Part shown: one piece after another, positions 8,109 to 16,399 of the stretch
How the letters are laid out: every line of letters starts with the position of its first letter
Position numbering within the stretch: the stretch's first letter is position 1
Source: Wagnerdoeblera intermedia
GTDB lineage: Bacteria > Pseudomonadota > Alphaproteobacteria > Rhodobacterales > Rhodobacteraceae
Assembly: GCF_042647465.1 (NCBI RefSeq)
Contig: NZ_JBHRVN010000007.1
Direction: 5' to 3' (one strand)
Length of the DNA stretch: 64,000 bases
Program-made: the position numbers and the translations under genes
Notes under the pieces: model-generated
Seen by the model: the letters and a program-made list of their open reading frames with translations, nothing else
Database searches by the model: none
Told to the model about the DNA's origin: nothing

Positions 8109-9905
8109 TTATTCTTGTGTGACACGCAACAACGCGGGCACCAGCGGGCGCAGAAGCGGACGCAACTCCTCAGGGGCGTGATCGGCGATGTGGCGCAGGC
8201 CATGCAGCGCGGTTGCCGGGGCTGTGCTTAACATCTCGAGCCGGCGCAGAGCGGTGCGGGCGGCGCGCCCCTCGCGGCCGGGCGCCTCTTTCAGGCTCTG
8301 CAGTCGGGTGATGCCGTTTTGCAAAACCAGCATGGCGCGGGCGCGGTGCAGAAGGCCCGGATCTCCCGGCGTGACCTTCTGCGCGAAGGCCGCCGCCGGC
8401 AGCGCGCGCAGCAATAGGCGGCTGCGGCTGCGCGGTGCATAATCGCCGCCGCTTTCGCTGGCCGCCAGCGACGACAGATCCGCCAGCATCGCAAGGCGCA
8501 GATGCTCAAGCCGCCGGACCGGGCCTGCGGGCCAGATCAGCGCAAAGAGCCCCCAGGCCAGCACCGGGGCCGAAACCACAGCGAGCCCCTTGGCCAGCGC
8601 GGCCAAAGGATCGGCCACAAAGGGGATCTGCGGCTGCGAGAGCAGCAGGAAAACCATGTGAAAATCCATGGCCGCAATCACCGTACGGCGGTGCGCGCTC
8701 AGGAAGGGTCCGAGCAGCAGAAAGGGCACCATCATGGCGATCTGACCGGCTGCGGTGCTGACCAGCGGCCAGAGCAGCATCTGGCAGATCAGCATTGCGC
8801 AGACCCCGATCACCTGACCAAGCAGCACATGGCGCATGACCAGCACCGGCGTTTCAAAGGAGGAGAAGATCGAGATCATCACCGACAGCCCGAGGAGCAT
8901 CCAGGCCCCCGGTGCCCAGCCCGAGAGCGCCCAGGCCAGACCAAAAAGCAGGATGGCGCCAAAGGCCCGCAACCCGGCCTCTCGTGCGCCAGCCGGATCG
9001 CTGTGCTGCGGGACCGGCAGGGGGGCATCGGCGGCGGCCTCGAGCACGTGAAGCGAGAGGCGCAGATCGTCCAGCCCCGGATGGCCCTGGCAGAGCAGCT
9101 TCGCCGCCTCATCGCGGCCGCGCTCCAGGTGATCGGCAATCCGGTGCAGATCGCGGCGCGGGGCCGGCGGCGCGGCATCGCCCTCCAGCACCATGGCGGT
9201 CCCGGCCAGCACCAGGCGGCGCGCGGCACGCAGAGCCTGGCGGCCCGCCGGGGATCCGGCCCCATGTGCATCGAGGCTTTCATCGAGAGCGGCCAGTTTT
9301 GCCAGCAGCACCTGCGCCTCTGCATCCGGAAGCGGGCCCCCGGCGCGGGCGCGCAGAATGCGGGCAACATGGCGGCGCACCCTGCCCTGCAGGCCGTCCG
9401 AGGCCCGCCCCGGCGCGAAAGCCTGGGCAATCAGCGTACCCACCAGCACCCCCAAAAGCACCGTCGCCAGCCGGTCCGCCCCCAGCGACAGAACCTGCTC
9501 GGGTCGCCCCACGTCGATCAGCGCAACCAGCGAGGCGGAATAGCCCGCCAGCGCCACACCATAGGCCGGAATGCCCCGCCACAGGCTGGCCCCCCAGGTG
9601 CAAAGCCCGATCCAGAGCGCAAGCGCCGTGACCATCAGGCTGATCTCGATCTGGCTCAGCAGAACCAGAAGGATCCCAACCCCGGTCCCGACCAGCGTAC
9701 CAAGGAAGCGAAAGGCGCTTTTCTCAAAGACCTGACCGCGCAAGGGCTGCGCCGCAGCCCAGACCGACATGCCCGCCCACTGGGGATGTTCCAGCCCCAG
9801 AAAATGGGCCAGAAACAAGGCGATGCAGCAGCCGATGGCCGTGCGAAACCCCATACTCAGCCGGGCCGGATCAAATCCAAGAGCGCTCAGAGGGGGTTTC
9901 AGCAT
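8109..9905 (-). CDS. FUSC-family inner-membrane transporter
   Basis: A 598-residue FUSC (fusaric acid resistance/aromatic acid exporter, AaeB-like) protein. Two membrane blocks of several helices are visible at about residues 20-165 and 325-440, each followed by a soluble helical domain rich in Arg and Ala (about 170-310 and 460-598). The N-terminal block has the family pattern HPQWAGMSVWAAAQP. Family members export aromatic acids and other hydrophobic anions, usually with a periplasmic adaptor, which is missing here. It lies downstream of marR in the same direction, with two palindromes in between that look like operators, so MarR control is likely. Confidence 0.85.
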   Translation of the reverse strand: MLKPPLSALGFDPARLSMGFRTAIGCCIALFLAHFLGLEHPQWAGMSVWAAAQPLRGQVFEKSAFRFLGTLVGTGVGILLVLLSQIEISLMVTALALWIGLCTWGASLWRGIPAYGVALAGYSASLVALIDVGRPEQVLSLGADRLATVLLGVLVGTLIAQAFAPGRASDGLQGRVRRHVARILRARAGGPLPDAEAQVLLAKLAALDESLDAHGAGSPAGRQALRAARRLVLAGTAMVLEGDAAPPAPRRDLHRIADHLERGRDEAAKLLCQGHPGLDDLRLSLHVLEAAADAPLPVPQHSDPAGAREAGLRAFGAILLFGLAWALSGWAPGAWMLLGLSVMISIFSSFETPVLVMRHVLLGQVIGVCAMLICQMLLWPLVSTAAGQIAMMVPFLLLGPFLSAHRRTVIAAMDFHMVFLLLSQPQIPFVADPLAALAKGLAVVSAPVLAWGLFALIWPAGPVRRLEHLRLAMLADLSSLAASESGGDYAPRSRSRLLLRALPAAAFAQKVTPGDPGLLHRARAMLVLQNGITRLQSLKEAPGREGRAARTALRRLEMLSTAPATALHGLRHIADHAPEELRPLLRPLVPALLRVTQE

Positions 9906-9980
9906 GACATATCCTTCTTCGCCCGCATCCGGTGACGCGGCCGCCTGCGACTCACGGCAGGACTGAGAACAGGTCAGTTA

Positions 9981-9994
9981 GATGATTTATCATC
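9981..9994. promoter_or_regulatory. Candidate operator upstream of the FUSC gene
   Basis: GATGATTTATCATC, a perfect 6-bp inverted repeat with a 2-bp centre, lies 75 bp upstream of the FUSC start in an AT-rich stretch. Its size and symmetry suit a MarR-type dimer. Confidence 0.4.
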
Positions 9995-10129
9995 TTTATG
10001 GAAGGTGAGGATTTCGAACATCCTGAAGATTTCATCCCAGTATATCGCGCATAATCACGATGAGGGGCGCAATGAGGATAGAAAGCCGCAGGCCTCGAAA
10101 ATTCCGGGTTTCTGCACCTGAAGATAAAA

Positions 10130-10143
10130 ACTGATATATCAGT
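10130..10143. promoter_or_regulatory. Candidate MarR-type operator
   Basis: ACTGATATATCAGT is a 14-bp perfect palindrome starting 15 bp beyond the marR stop codon and 225 bp upstream of the FUSC gene. MarR proteins often bind AT-rich palindromes of this kind. It is a second candidate site for the same regulator. Confidence 0.4.
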
Positions 10144-10157
10144 CTTTTTGATGTCAG

Positions 10158-10631
10158 TTAGCCGGAAGAATTTTCTGCATCGCCTGCCTCGGCGGGAAGA
10201 TCTTCGATCCCTGCCCGGATCTGCGTCAGCCATTCCAGCATCACCTGCAGTTCGGCATCAGAGCGGTTGCGCAACAGATGACGGTCAATCGGCAGCACAA
10301 GATTGAGGATCCGCTCGGCCATGGCGCGCCCCTCGCCGGTCATCGAGACAATGCGGCTGCGGGCATCCTGCGGATCGGGATCGCGCTGCGTCAGCCCGGC
10401 GGCCTCCATCTCACGCAGCAGCCGCACCAGCCCCGAGCGCTCAAGCCCCATGCGATCCGCCAGCACCGACTGCGGCACCCCGTCACCTGAGCGGTTGAGA
10501 TTGTCGAGCACCGCCCATTGCCCGTCCGAGATCCCAAGCGTCACCGCATGGCGCGTCAGCGCGCGCCGCCAGATCCGGGCCACAGCGAACAGTTCACGCC
10601 CGAAACGCGAGCGGATTTCTTCTTCGGACAT
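10158..10631 (-). CDS. MarR-family transcriptional regulator
   Basis: A 157-residue winged-helix regulator. The MarR core runs from about residue 20 to 135: SDGQWAVLDNLNRSG, recognition region LADRMGLERSGLVRLLREME, and the wing around DPDPQDARSRIVSMTGEG. MarR dimers typically repress an adjacent efflux gene and are released by phenolic or other small-molecule ligands. The gene directly upstream of FUSC in the same orientation, with palindromes in the gap, fits that scheme. The ligand is unknown. Confidence 0.9.
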   Translation of the reverse strand: MSEEEIRSRFGRELFAVARIWRRALTRHAVTLGISDGQWAVLDNLNRSGDGVPQSVLADRMGLERSGLVRLLREMEAAGLTQRDPDPQDARSRIVSMTGEGRAMAERILNLVLPIDRHLLRNRSDAELQVMLEWLTQIRAGIEDLPAEAGDAENSSG

Positions 10632-10677
10632 CAGCTTCCCCGGATCAGCGGTGGTTTCCCTCGGACGTAACGGAAAA

Positions 10678-10705
10678 CGGGCGCGGAGGAAATCTCCCGC
10701 GCCCG
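10678..10705 (-). terminator. Terminator of the liv operon
   Basis: A perfect 9-bp GC stem, CGGGCGCGG at 10678-10686 with CCGCGCCCG at 10697-10705 (10-base loop), lies just downstream of livM. Read on the minus strand it is followed by a short T-rich run (GTTTTCC). Confidence 0.65.
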
Positions 10706-10732
10706 CTTAAGCGTCGTTCACAGGGCAGGGCC

Positions 10733-11740
10733 TCAGGTTTCGGTGCGATAGCCGAGTTTCTGACCCAGTTTTGAGGCGTAGAACTCGCCGATCAGGCCGC
10801 GGCGGAAGATCAGCACGCAGACCATGAAGACCAGACCCGTCAGGATGGTGACCGGGAAGCTCGAGGTGGCGAGGTAGTTCTGCAACGTCACCACGATTCC
10901 CGCGCCGAAGAACGGCCCCGTCAGCGTCGCGATCCCGCCCAGCAGCGTCATCAGAACCACCTCACCCGACATCTGCCAGGAGACATCCGTCAGCGTTGCC
11001 GACTGAAAGACAAGCGATTTCAGGCCGCCCGCCAGCCCCGCAAGAGCGGCCGACATCACAAAGGCGCCGAGCTTGTAGCTGATCACCGAATAGCCCAGCG
11101 AAATCGCGCGGTTCTCATTCTCGCGGATCGATTTCAGGATCATCCCGAAGGGCGAGTTCACAAAGCGCCAGATCACCAGCAGCCCGAGCATCACCACGGC
11201 AAAGACGAAGTAATACATATTCATCGTCGGCGCGAGGTCGATCACCCCGAAGAGATGGCCGCGCGGCACCGACTGGATGCCGTCCTCGCCATGGGTGAAG
11301 GGCGACTGCAGGCAGAAGAAGAAAAACATCTGTGAGAGCGCGAGCGTGATCATGGTGAAGTAAATGCCGGTGCGGCGCAGTGCGATCATGCCGATCACCA
11401 GCCCGATCAGGGCGGCGCCGGCCATGCCGGTCAGCAGCGCCAGCTCAGGCGTGAAGCCCCAGACCTTGGCGCTGTGCGCGGTGAAATAGGCCGCGCCCCC
11501 GAAAAAGGCCGCATGGCCAAAGGACAACAGCCCCGTATAGCCCAGCAGCAGGTTGAAGGCTGAGGCAAAGAGCGCAAAGCACATCAGCTTCATCACAAAG
11601 ACCGGATAGGCAAACCAGGGCGCAAAGATCAGCCCCAGGATCAGCAGCCCGATAATCACCAGCCGGATGGTCGGCGCTTTGGGATGCAGCGCGACCACGC
11701 CCTCATCGGGGCCTGCCGAATGAGCAGCTCCATGTGACAT
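10733..11740 (-). CDS. livM: Branched-chain amino acid-type ABC transporter permease LivM
   Basis: A 335-residue membrane permease of the LivM family, with many helices, the early block LLLGYTGLLSFGHAAFFGGAAY and the cytoplasmic coupling segment SIRENENRAISLGYSVISYKLGAFV. I start at the ATG at 11738-11740, next to the livH stop, rather than six codons upstream. It is the last gene of a five-gene operon (binding protein, livG, livF, livH, livM) transcribed leftward and ends at a GC hairpin. LivM pairs with LivH to form the channel of a hydrophobic-amino-acid-type importer; such systems also import amides, urea or aromatic acids, so the substrate is open. Confidence 0.9.
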   Translation of the reverse strand: MSHGAAHSAGPDEGVVALHPKAPTIRLVIIGLLILGLIFAPWFAYPVFVMKLMCFALFASAFNLLLGYTGLLSFGHAAFFGGAAYFTAHSAKVWGFTPELALLTGMAGAALIGLVIGMIALRRTGIYFTMITLALSQMFFFFCLQSPFTHGEDGIQSVPRGHLFGVIDLAPTMNMYYFVFAVVMLGLLVIWRFVNSPFGMILKSIRENENRAISLGYSVISYKLGAFVMSAALAGLAGGLKSLVFQSATLTDVSWQMSGEVVLMTLLGGIATLTGPFFGAGIVVTLQNYLATSSFPVTILTGLVFMVCVLIFRRGLIGEFYASKLGQKLGYRTET

Positions 11741-11741
11741 G

Positions 11742-12629
11742 TTACACATCCTTCCCAAAAAGACCCGCCGGGCGCAGGATCAGAACGATCGCCATGATGA
11801 CGAAGATCACGATATTGGACGCCTCGGGGTAGAAGACCTTGGTCAGCCCCTCTGCGATGCCGAGAAGATAACCGGTCACAATCGCGCCCATGATCGAGCC
11901 CATGCCGCCGACCACGACCACAGCAAAGACCACGATGATGATCTGCGTGCCCATCAGCGGCGAGACCTGGTAAACCGGCGCCGCCAGCACCCCGGCCACT
12001 GCCGCAAGGCCCGCGCCAAGCGCATAGGTCAGCGTCAGCAGCAGCGGCACGTTGATGCCGAAGTTCTGCACCAGCACCGGATTTTCCGTGGCCGCCCGAA
12101 GGGTTGCGCCAAGGCGGGTCTTCTCAATCAAAGCCCAGACCGCCAGACAGATCACCAGCGAGGCGACAACCACCCAGCCGCGATAGATCGGCAGCACCAT
12201 GAAGCCAAGGTTCACCACCCCCGTCAGGGCCGCAGGGGCCGGATAGGGTTTGCCCGAAGCGCCGAAGAAATAGCGGAAGGTCCCCTCAATCACGAGAGCC
12301 AGGCCGAAGGTGAAGAGCAGCCCGTAAAGGTGATCAAGCTTGTAGAGCCGCGCCAGCATGGTGCGCTCGACAAAGGCCGCGACGATCCCGACGATCAGCG
12401 GCGAAAGCGCCAGCGCCACCCAATAGCTGACGCCGCCGGACTGCAGCAGCAGCAGGGCCGCAAAAGCCCCCAGCATATATTGCGCCCCATGGGCAAAGTT
12501 GATGACCCGCAACAGACCAAAAATCACCGCCAGCCCCAGCGAGAGCAGCGCGTAGAACGAGCCGTTGATCAGCCCCAGCAGCAGCTGCCCCATGAAGGCC
12601 TGGATCGGAATGCCAAAAATCATCGTCAT
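11742..12629 (-). CDS. livH: Branched-chain amino acid-type ABC transporter permease LivH
   Basis: A 295-residue LivH-family permease with about eight hydrophobic helices. Family landmarks are GLINGSFYALLSLGLAVIFGLLRVINFAHG near the start (residues about 18-47) and the coupling region IEKTRLGATLRAATENP. It partners LivM. It lies 1 bp from livF and 1 bp from livM, so the permease and ATPase genes are tightly packed and probably translationally coupled. Confidence 0.92.
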   Translation of the reverse strand: MTMIFGIPIQAFMGQLLLGLINGSFYALLSLGLAVIFGLLRVINFAHGAQYMLGAFAALLLLQSGGVSYWVALALSPLIVGIVAAFVERTMLARLYKLDHLYGLLFTFGLALVIEGTFRYFFGASGKPYPAPAALTGVVNLGFMVLPIYRGWVVVASLVICLAVWALIEKTRLGATLRAATENPVLVQNFGINVPLLLTLTYALGAGLAAVAGVLAAPVYQVSPLMGTQIIIVVFAVVVVGGMGSIMGAIVTGYLLGIAEGLTKVFYPEASNIVIFVIMAIVLILRPAGLFGKDV

Positions 12630-12630
12630 C

Positions 12631-13335
12631 TCAGACCCCCAGCTCGCGGTTCAGCATGCCCATCTGAGCTGCCAGTTCACTGACGGGGAATTCAGCGGTC
12701 ATCTGCCCGTGATCCATCAGATAGAAGCGGTCCGCCACCTGGGCGGCAAAGCGGAAGTTCTGCTCAACCAGCACCACGGTCATGCCGCGTTTTTTCAGCG
12801 CGACCAGCACTTCGCCGATGCGCTGGATGATCACCGGGGCCAGCCCCTCGGTCGGCTCATCCAGCAGAATGCAGCGCGCCCCGGTGCGCAGGATGCGCGC
12901 CATGGCCAGCATCTGCTGCTCCCCGCCAGAGAGTTTGGTGCCCGGGGAATTGCGGCGCTCTTCGAGGTTGGGGAAAAGATCATAGATCTCGCGCAGGGGC
13001 ATGCCGCCTTCGGCCACCACCGGCGGCAGCATCAGGTTTTCCTCGACTGAGAGGGTGGCGAAAATCCCGCGCTCTTCGGGCACGAAGCCAAGCCCGGTAT
13101 GGGCCACGCGGTGCAGCGGCGTGGTCATCAGATCATGGCCTGCAAAGGTGATCTCACCGGTGCGTTTGCGCAGATTGCCCATGATGGTGCGCAGGGTGGT
13201 GGTTTTTCCCATCCCGTTGCGCCCGAGAATACAGATCATCTCGCCTTCGGAGACATGCATATTGACGCCATGCAGCACATGGCTTTCGCCATACCAGGCT
13301 TCGACGTTTTTCAATTCCAGCAGGGGTTTGCTCAT
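12631..13335 (-). CDS. livF: Branched-chain amino acid-type ABC transporter ATPase LivF
   Basis: A 234-residue ABC ATPase. Walker A GRNGMGKTT at 38-46, the ABC signature LSGGEQQM and Walker B ILLDEPTEGLAP are intact. The short form without extra C-terminal domain and the EERGIFATLSVEENL block are typical of LivF. Its start overlaps the livG stop by 4 bp. LivF and LivG form the heterodimeric motor of the importer. Confidence 0.93.
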   Translation of the reverse strand: MSKPLLELKNVEAWYGESHVLHGVNMHVSEGEMICILGRNGMGKTTTLRTIMGNLRKRTGEITFAGHDLMTTPLHRVAHTGLGFVPEERGIFATLSVEENLMLPPVVAEGGMPLREIYDLFPNLEERRNSPGTKLSGGEQQMLAMARILRTGARCILLDEPTEGLAPVIIQRIGEVLVALKKRGMTVVLVEQNFRFAAQVADRFYLMDHGQMTAEFPVSELAAQMGMLNRELGV

Positions 13336-14108
13336 GCTTCGACCCCCATATAAGCGGTGCGCACGCGGGCATCCTGTGAAACGGTTGCGTAATCGCCCTC
13401 GGCGATGATTTCGCCGCGCTGAAGCACGGTGACGTGGTGGCAGATATCGGCCACGACGCTGAGGTTATGCTCGACCATCAGCACCGCGCGGGTTTTGGCG
13501 ACATTGCGGATGATGTCGGCCACCATGGCCACATCTTCACGCCCCATGCCCGCCATCGGCTCATCCAGAAGCAGCACTTTCGGGTCGAGCGCGAGGGTGG
13601 TCGCAATCTCAAGCACCCGCTTGCGGCCATAGGAGAGATCCGCCGCCCGCCGGTCGCGCCAGGGCGAGAGGCCCAGTTCGGCAATCAGCTCATCCGCGCG
13701 CGGGTCCAGCGTCTGCAGCGAGGAAAGTGACTTCCAGAACTGCGTGGCCAGCCCGTTGGGCCGCTGCAGCGCGACGCGCAGGTTTTCCAGCACCGTCAGA
13801 TGCGGAAAAACGGCGGAAATCTGAAACGATCGCACCATGCCCATACGGGCGACGCGGTCGGGCTTCATATTGGTGATATCCTGCCCCAGCAGCGTGATCT
13901 CACCGCGTGTCGGTTGCAAAAATTTCGTTAAAAGATTGAAAACGGTCGTTTTTCCAGCGCCGTTCGGTCCGATCAGAGCATGGATCTGCGCATGATGCAG
14001 ATCGATATTCACATTATTCACCGCCGTGAAGCCTGCGAAATCTTTGCCCAGTCCCCGCGCGGAAAGCACCACGCGCGTCCCGTCAGCCTGGGGGGTGGCG
14101 TATGTCAT
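13332..14108 (-). CDS. livG: Branched-chain amino acid-type ABC transporter ATPase LivG
   Basis: A 258-residue ABC ATPase of the LivG type, with Walker A GPNGAGKTT, the LivG-style signature LSYGRKRVLEIA, Walker B VLLLDEPMAGM and the helical block GMVRSFQISAVFPHLTVLEN. It is separated from the binding-protein gene by about 100 bp containing a strong hairpin, and overlaps livF by 4 bp. Confidence 0.93.
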   Translation of the reverse strand: MTYATPQADGTRVVLSARGLGKDFAGFTAVNNVNIDLHHAQIHALIGPNGAGKTTVFNLLTKFLQPTRGEITLLGQDITNMKPDRVARMGMVRSFQISAVFPHLTVLENLRVALQRPNGLATQFWKSLSSLQTLDPRADELIAELGLSPWRDRRAADLSYGRKRVLEIATTLALDPKVLLLDEPMAGMGREDVAMVADIIRNVAKTRAVLMVEHNLSVVADICHHVTVLQRGEIIAEGDYATVSQDARVRTAYMGVEA

Positions 14109-14162
14109 TTCAGTCCCCGTCCCTGAAGTTTCTCATTGGGTCCCGCCTGCGCCGGACCAGTG

Positions 14163-14189
14163 GGAGAGGCCGGCAGAAGCGGCCTCTCC
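14163..14189 (-). promoter_or_regulatory. Intercistronic hairpin between the binding-protein gene and livG
   Basis: GGAGAGGCCG at 14163-14172 pairs perfectly with CGGCCTCTCC at 14180-14189 (7-base loop). No T tract follows in the direction of transcription, so it looks like an mRNA-stabilising or attenuating hairpin that would keep binding-protein transcript in excess of the membrane components. Confidence 0.55.
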
Positions 14190-14207
14190 GGATCTTCGGA
14201 TTTTCGC

Positions 14208-15407
14208 TCAGTTGGCGGGCGTGCAGCCCGAAGCTTCCATGCTCAGGAAGGCCGTCTCGCCGGGGATGGTGGCTTTGACGGTATAGTAATCCCAGGGCGT
14301 GTCGCTCTCACCGGGCTTTTTCACTTCCATCAGATAGACATCGGTGATCATGCGCCCGTTGGGCAGCACTTTGCCGTTGCGGGCAAAGACATCGCTGACC
14401 GGCAGCTCATGCAGTTTCTTCGCCACGGCCTCGGTCTCATCGGTGCCTGCGGCTTCAATCGCTTTCAGATAGGAGAGCACGGCCGAATAAGTTCCGGCGT
14501 GGATCATATTCGGCATGGCGCCGGTGCGCTCAAAGAAGCGCTTGCCGAACTCACGGCTTTCGTCGTCACGGTTCCAGTAGAAGCTTTCCACCAGGTTCAG
14601 ACCCTGCGCCGCTTCCAGCCCGATGCCATTAACCTCAGCCAAGGTGAAGAGAAGCGCTGCGATCTTCTGGCCGGCCGCGGTGATGCCGAATTCAGCCGCC
14701 TGTTTGATGGCGTTTTGCGTGTCCATACCGGCGTTCGCCATGCCGACGACCTTCGCACCCGAGGCCTGAGCCTGAAGCAGGAAGGAGGAGTAATCCGTGG
14801 TCGCCAGCGGGTGACGCACGGAGCCCAGCACCTTACCGCCGTTTTCATTGACGAATTTGCTGGTCTGCTCTTCCAGCGAATAGCCGAAGGCGTAATCGGC
14901 GGTCAGGAAATACCAGCTGTCGCCGCCTTCCTGCACAAGCGCGCCACCCACACCGGTCGCCAGCGCATGGGTATCATAGGCCCAGTGGAAGCCATAGGGC
15001 GAGCACTGTGCGCCGGTCAGCTCGGTGGTGGCGGCCCCGGTGTTGATGGTGATCTTTTTGGCCTCTTTCGAGAGCGCCTGGACCGCCAGACCAACCGAGG
15101 AAGAGGTCAGCTCCATGATCGCATCGACGCCCTCGGTGTCATACCATTTGCGCGCGATGGACGAGGCAATATCGGCTTTGTTCTGGTGGTCAGCGGTGAC
15201 CACTTCCACCGGCACGCCCAGCACTTTGCCACCGAAATCTTCGGCTGCCATACGGGCGGCTTCATAAGAGAATTTGCCGCCGAAGTCCGCATAAACGCCC
15301 GACTGGTCGTTCAGGATGCCGATCTTCACGCTGCCATTGCTGGCCTCAGCGAAGGCAGCACCGGACAGAGCCAGAAGTGCGGTGGTCGAAATCAGAAAAT
15401 GACGCAT
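14208..15407 (-). CDS. Periplasmic substrate-binding protein of the liv-type ABC transporter
   Basis: A 399-residue family-6 periplasmic binding protein (LivJ/LivK/AmiC-like). Residues 1-22 form a clear Sec signal peptide ending AAFA. The mature part starts with the family opening VKIGILNDQSGVYADFGGKFS and has AAEDFGG and ADHQNKADIASSIARKW. First gene of the operon. Longer members of this family often bind amides, aromatic acids or short peptides rather than leucine, so the exact ligand cannot be read from the sequence. Confidence 0.88.
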   Translation of the reverse strand: MRHFLISTTALLALSGAAFAEASNGSVKIGILNDQSGVYADFGGKFSYEAARMAAEDFGGKVLGVPVEVVTADHQNKADIASSIARKWYDTEGVDAIMELTSSSVGLAVQALSKEAKKITINTGAATTELTGAQCSPYGFHWAYDTHALATGVGGALVQEGGDSWYFLTADYAFGYSLEEQTSKFVNENGGKVLGSVRHPLATTDYSSFLLQAQASGAKVVGMANAGMDTQNAIKQAAEFGITAAGQKIAALLFTLAEVNGIGLEAAQGLNLVESFYWNRDDESREFGKRFFERTGAMPNMIHAGTYSAVLSYLKAIEAAGTDETEAVAKKLHELPVSDVFARNGKVLPNGRMITDVYLMEVKKPGESDTPWDYYTVKATIPGETAFLSMEASGCTPAN

Positions 15408-15822
15408 GGATCGAATTCCCTCCCGAGGTCTTCAAACATTCCCCCTCCGGCTCTGCGGCCTGGATCAGGGTACAGATTATCGCTCCCGAAACCGTCAGGC
15501 CCGGGATGGTCGTCTCAAGTCTAAAGTCTGTCAGCCTGGACCGGACAAAGCGCCCGATCGCAGGGTCGTCTCCTCACTCCCGCACCACAGGCCGGGGGCC
15601 TGCGGGCGGTTTCGCCCTCCTCTTGGGCAACGGGTGATGATTATCACAGGCGGCCTTTGTTCAAAGTAAAATCTCAAACATGAACGTACCGTCACTTTCA
15701 CAAAATGCTGTGTGCGGGCCGAAAAAAGGCGGGAGGTGCCATGGATTTGCATGGAAAGGCTGACCTGCCCCGGCAGGACACAGCGTTGCTGCAGGATCAG
15801 ACAGCAGCATAGGGTGCCGGAC
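15408..15822. other. Upstream region of the liv operon, no gene seen
   Basis: 415 bp between the binding-protein start and the 3' end of the DUF454 gene. It should hold the liv promoter. It contains a run of GC-rich short inverted segments (about 15580-15640) but no recognised motif, RNA or coding frame. Confidence 0.4.
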
Positions 15823-16209
15823 TCACTCCGGCCGCGTCAGAATATAAAGCGCTGAAAGCACCACGGGCAGGGCTACCAGAAACGCCGTCCCCAAAGCGGG
15901 GCGCAGCGCGATCAGAAATCCCGCATAGCCGATCGTCATGCCGAGCAGCGCGGCAATTTTGGCTCTGCGCGGCACCGCACCCCGCTGCCGCCAGGCGCGA
16001 AGCGGCGGGCCGAGGGTCGGGTGGTTCAAAAGCCAGGCCTCAAGCCGGGGGGAAGAGCGGCCGAAGAACCAGGCCGCAAGGATCAGAAAGACCGTGGTCG
16101 GCATCACCGGCAGCACCGCGCCAATGACCCCGAGCGCAAGCATCAGACAGCCAAGGCAAAACCAGGCAAAACGCAAAGGCGGCGGAGTGCGGGGTGGCTC
16201 GCTCATCAC
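15823..16209 (-). CDS. DUF454 (YbaN-like) small membrane protein
   Basis: A 128-residue inner-membrane protein of the YbaN/DUF454 family. Visible landmarks are the first helix FAWFCLGCLMLALGVIGAVLP, the conserved PVMPTTVFLILAAWFFGRSSPRLEAWLLNHP block and further hydrophobic segments at about 80-125. The family's function is unknown. It stands alone, facing away from the gene at 16400. Confidence 0.85.
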   Translation of the reverse strand: MMSEPPRTPPPLRFAWFCLGCLMLALGVIGAVLPVMPTTVFLILAAWFFGRSSPRLEAWLLNHPTLGPPLRAWRQRGAVPRRAKIAALLGMTIGYAGFLIALRPALGTAFLVALPVVLSALYILTRPE

Positions 16210-16399
16210 AGGCAGTCTCTCAGCGGCCGAAGCACCGCAGCCCCTCTATATCAGCCTCACCCGGCCGCTGCGCATAAAAAGCGTATCACCCGGCGCGGAA
16301 GGCGATGCGCCTGGCTCATAACCACAGTTGCAATCGGAATTTGCCTTTACTTATCCAAAGGATCACTCTGCATGCCGGACTTGAGACCCAGGAATCGAA

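Noticed and set aside
8502..9935. 477-codon frame opposite the FUSC gene
   Set aside because: Composition is almost entirely charged and Gln/Arg/Pro-rich with no domain; the opposite strand encodes a recognisable transporter.
11739..12683. 314-codon frame opposite livH
   Set aside because: His/Gln/Arg-rich antisense of a membrane protein gene; no start signal.
14136..15524. 462-codon frame opposite the liv binding-protein gene
   Set aside because: Antisense shadow of a gene with a clear signal peptide and family motifs.
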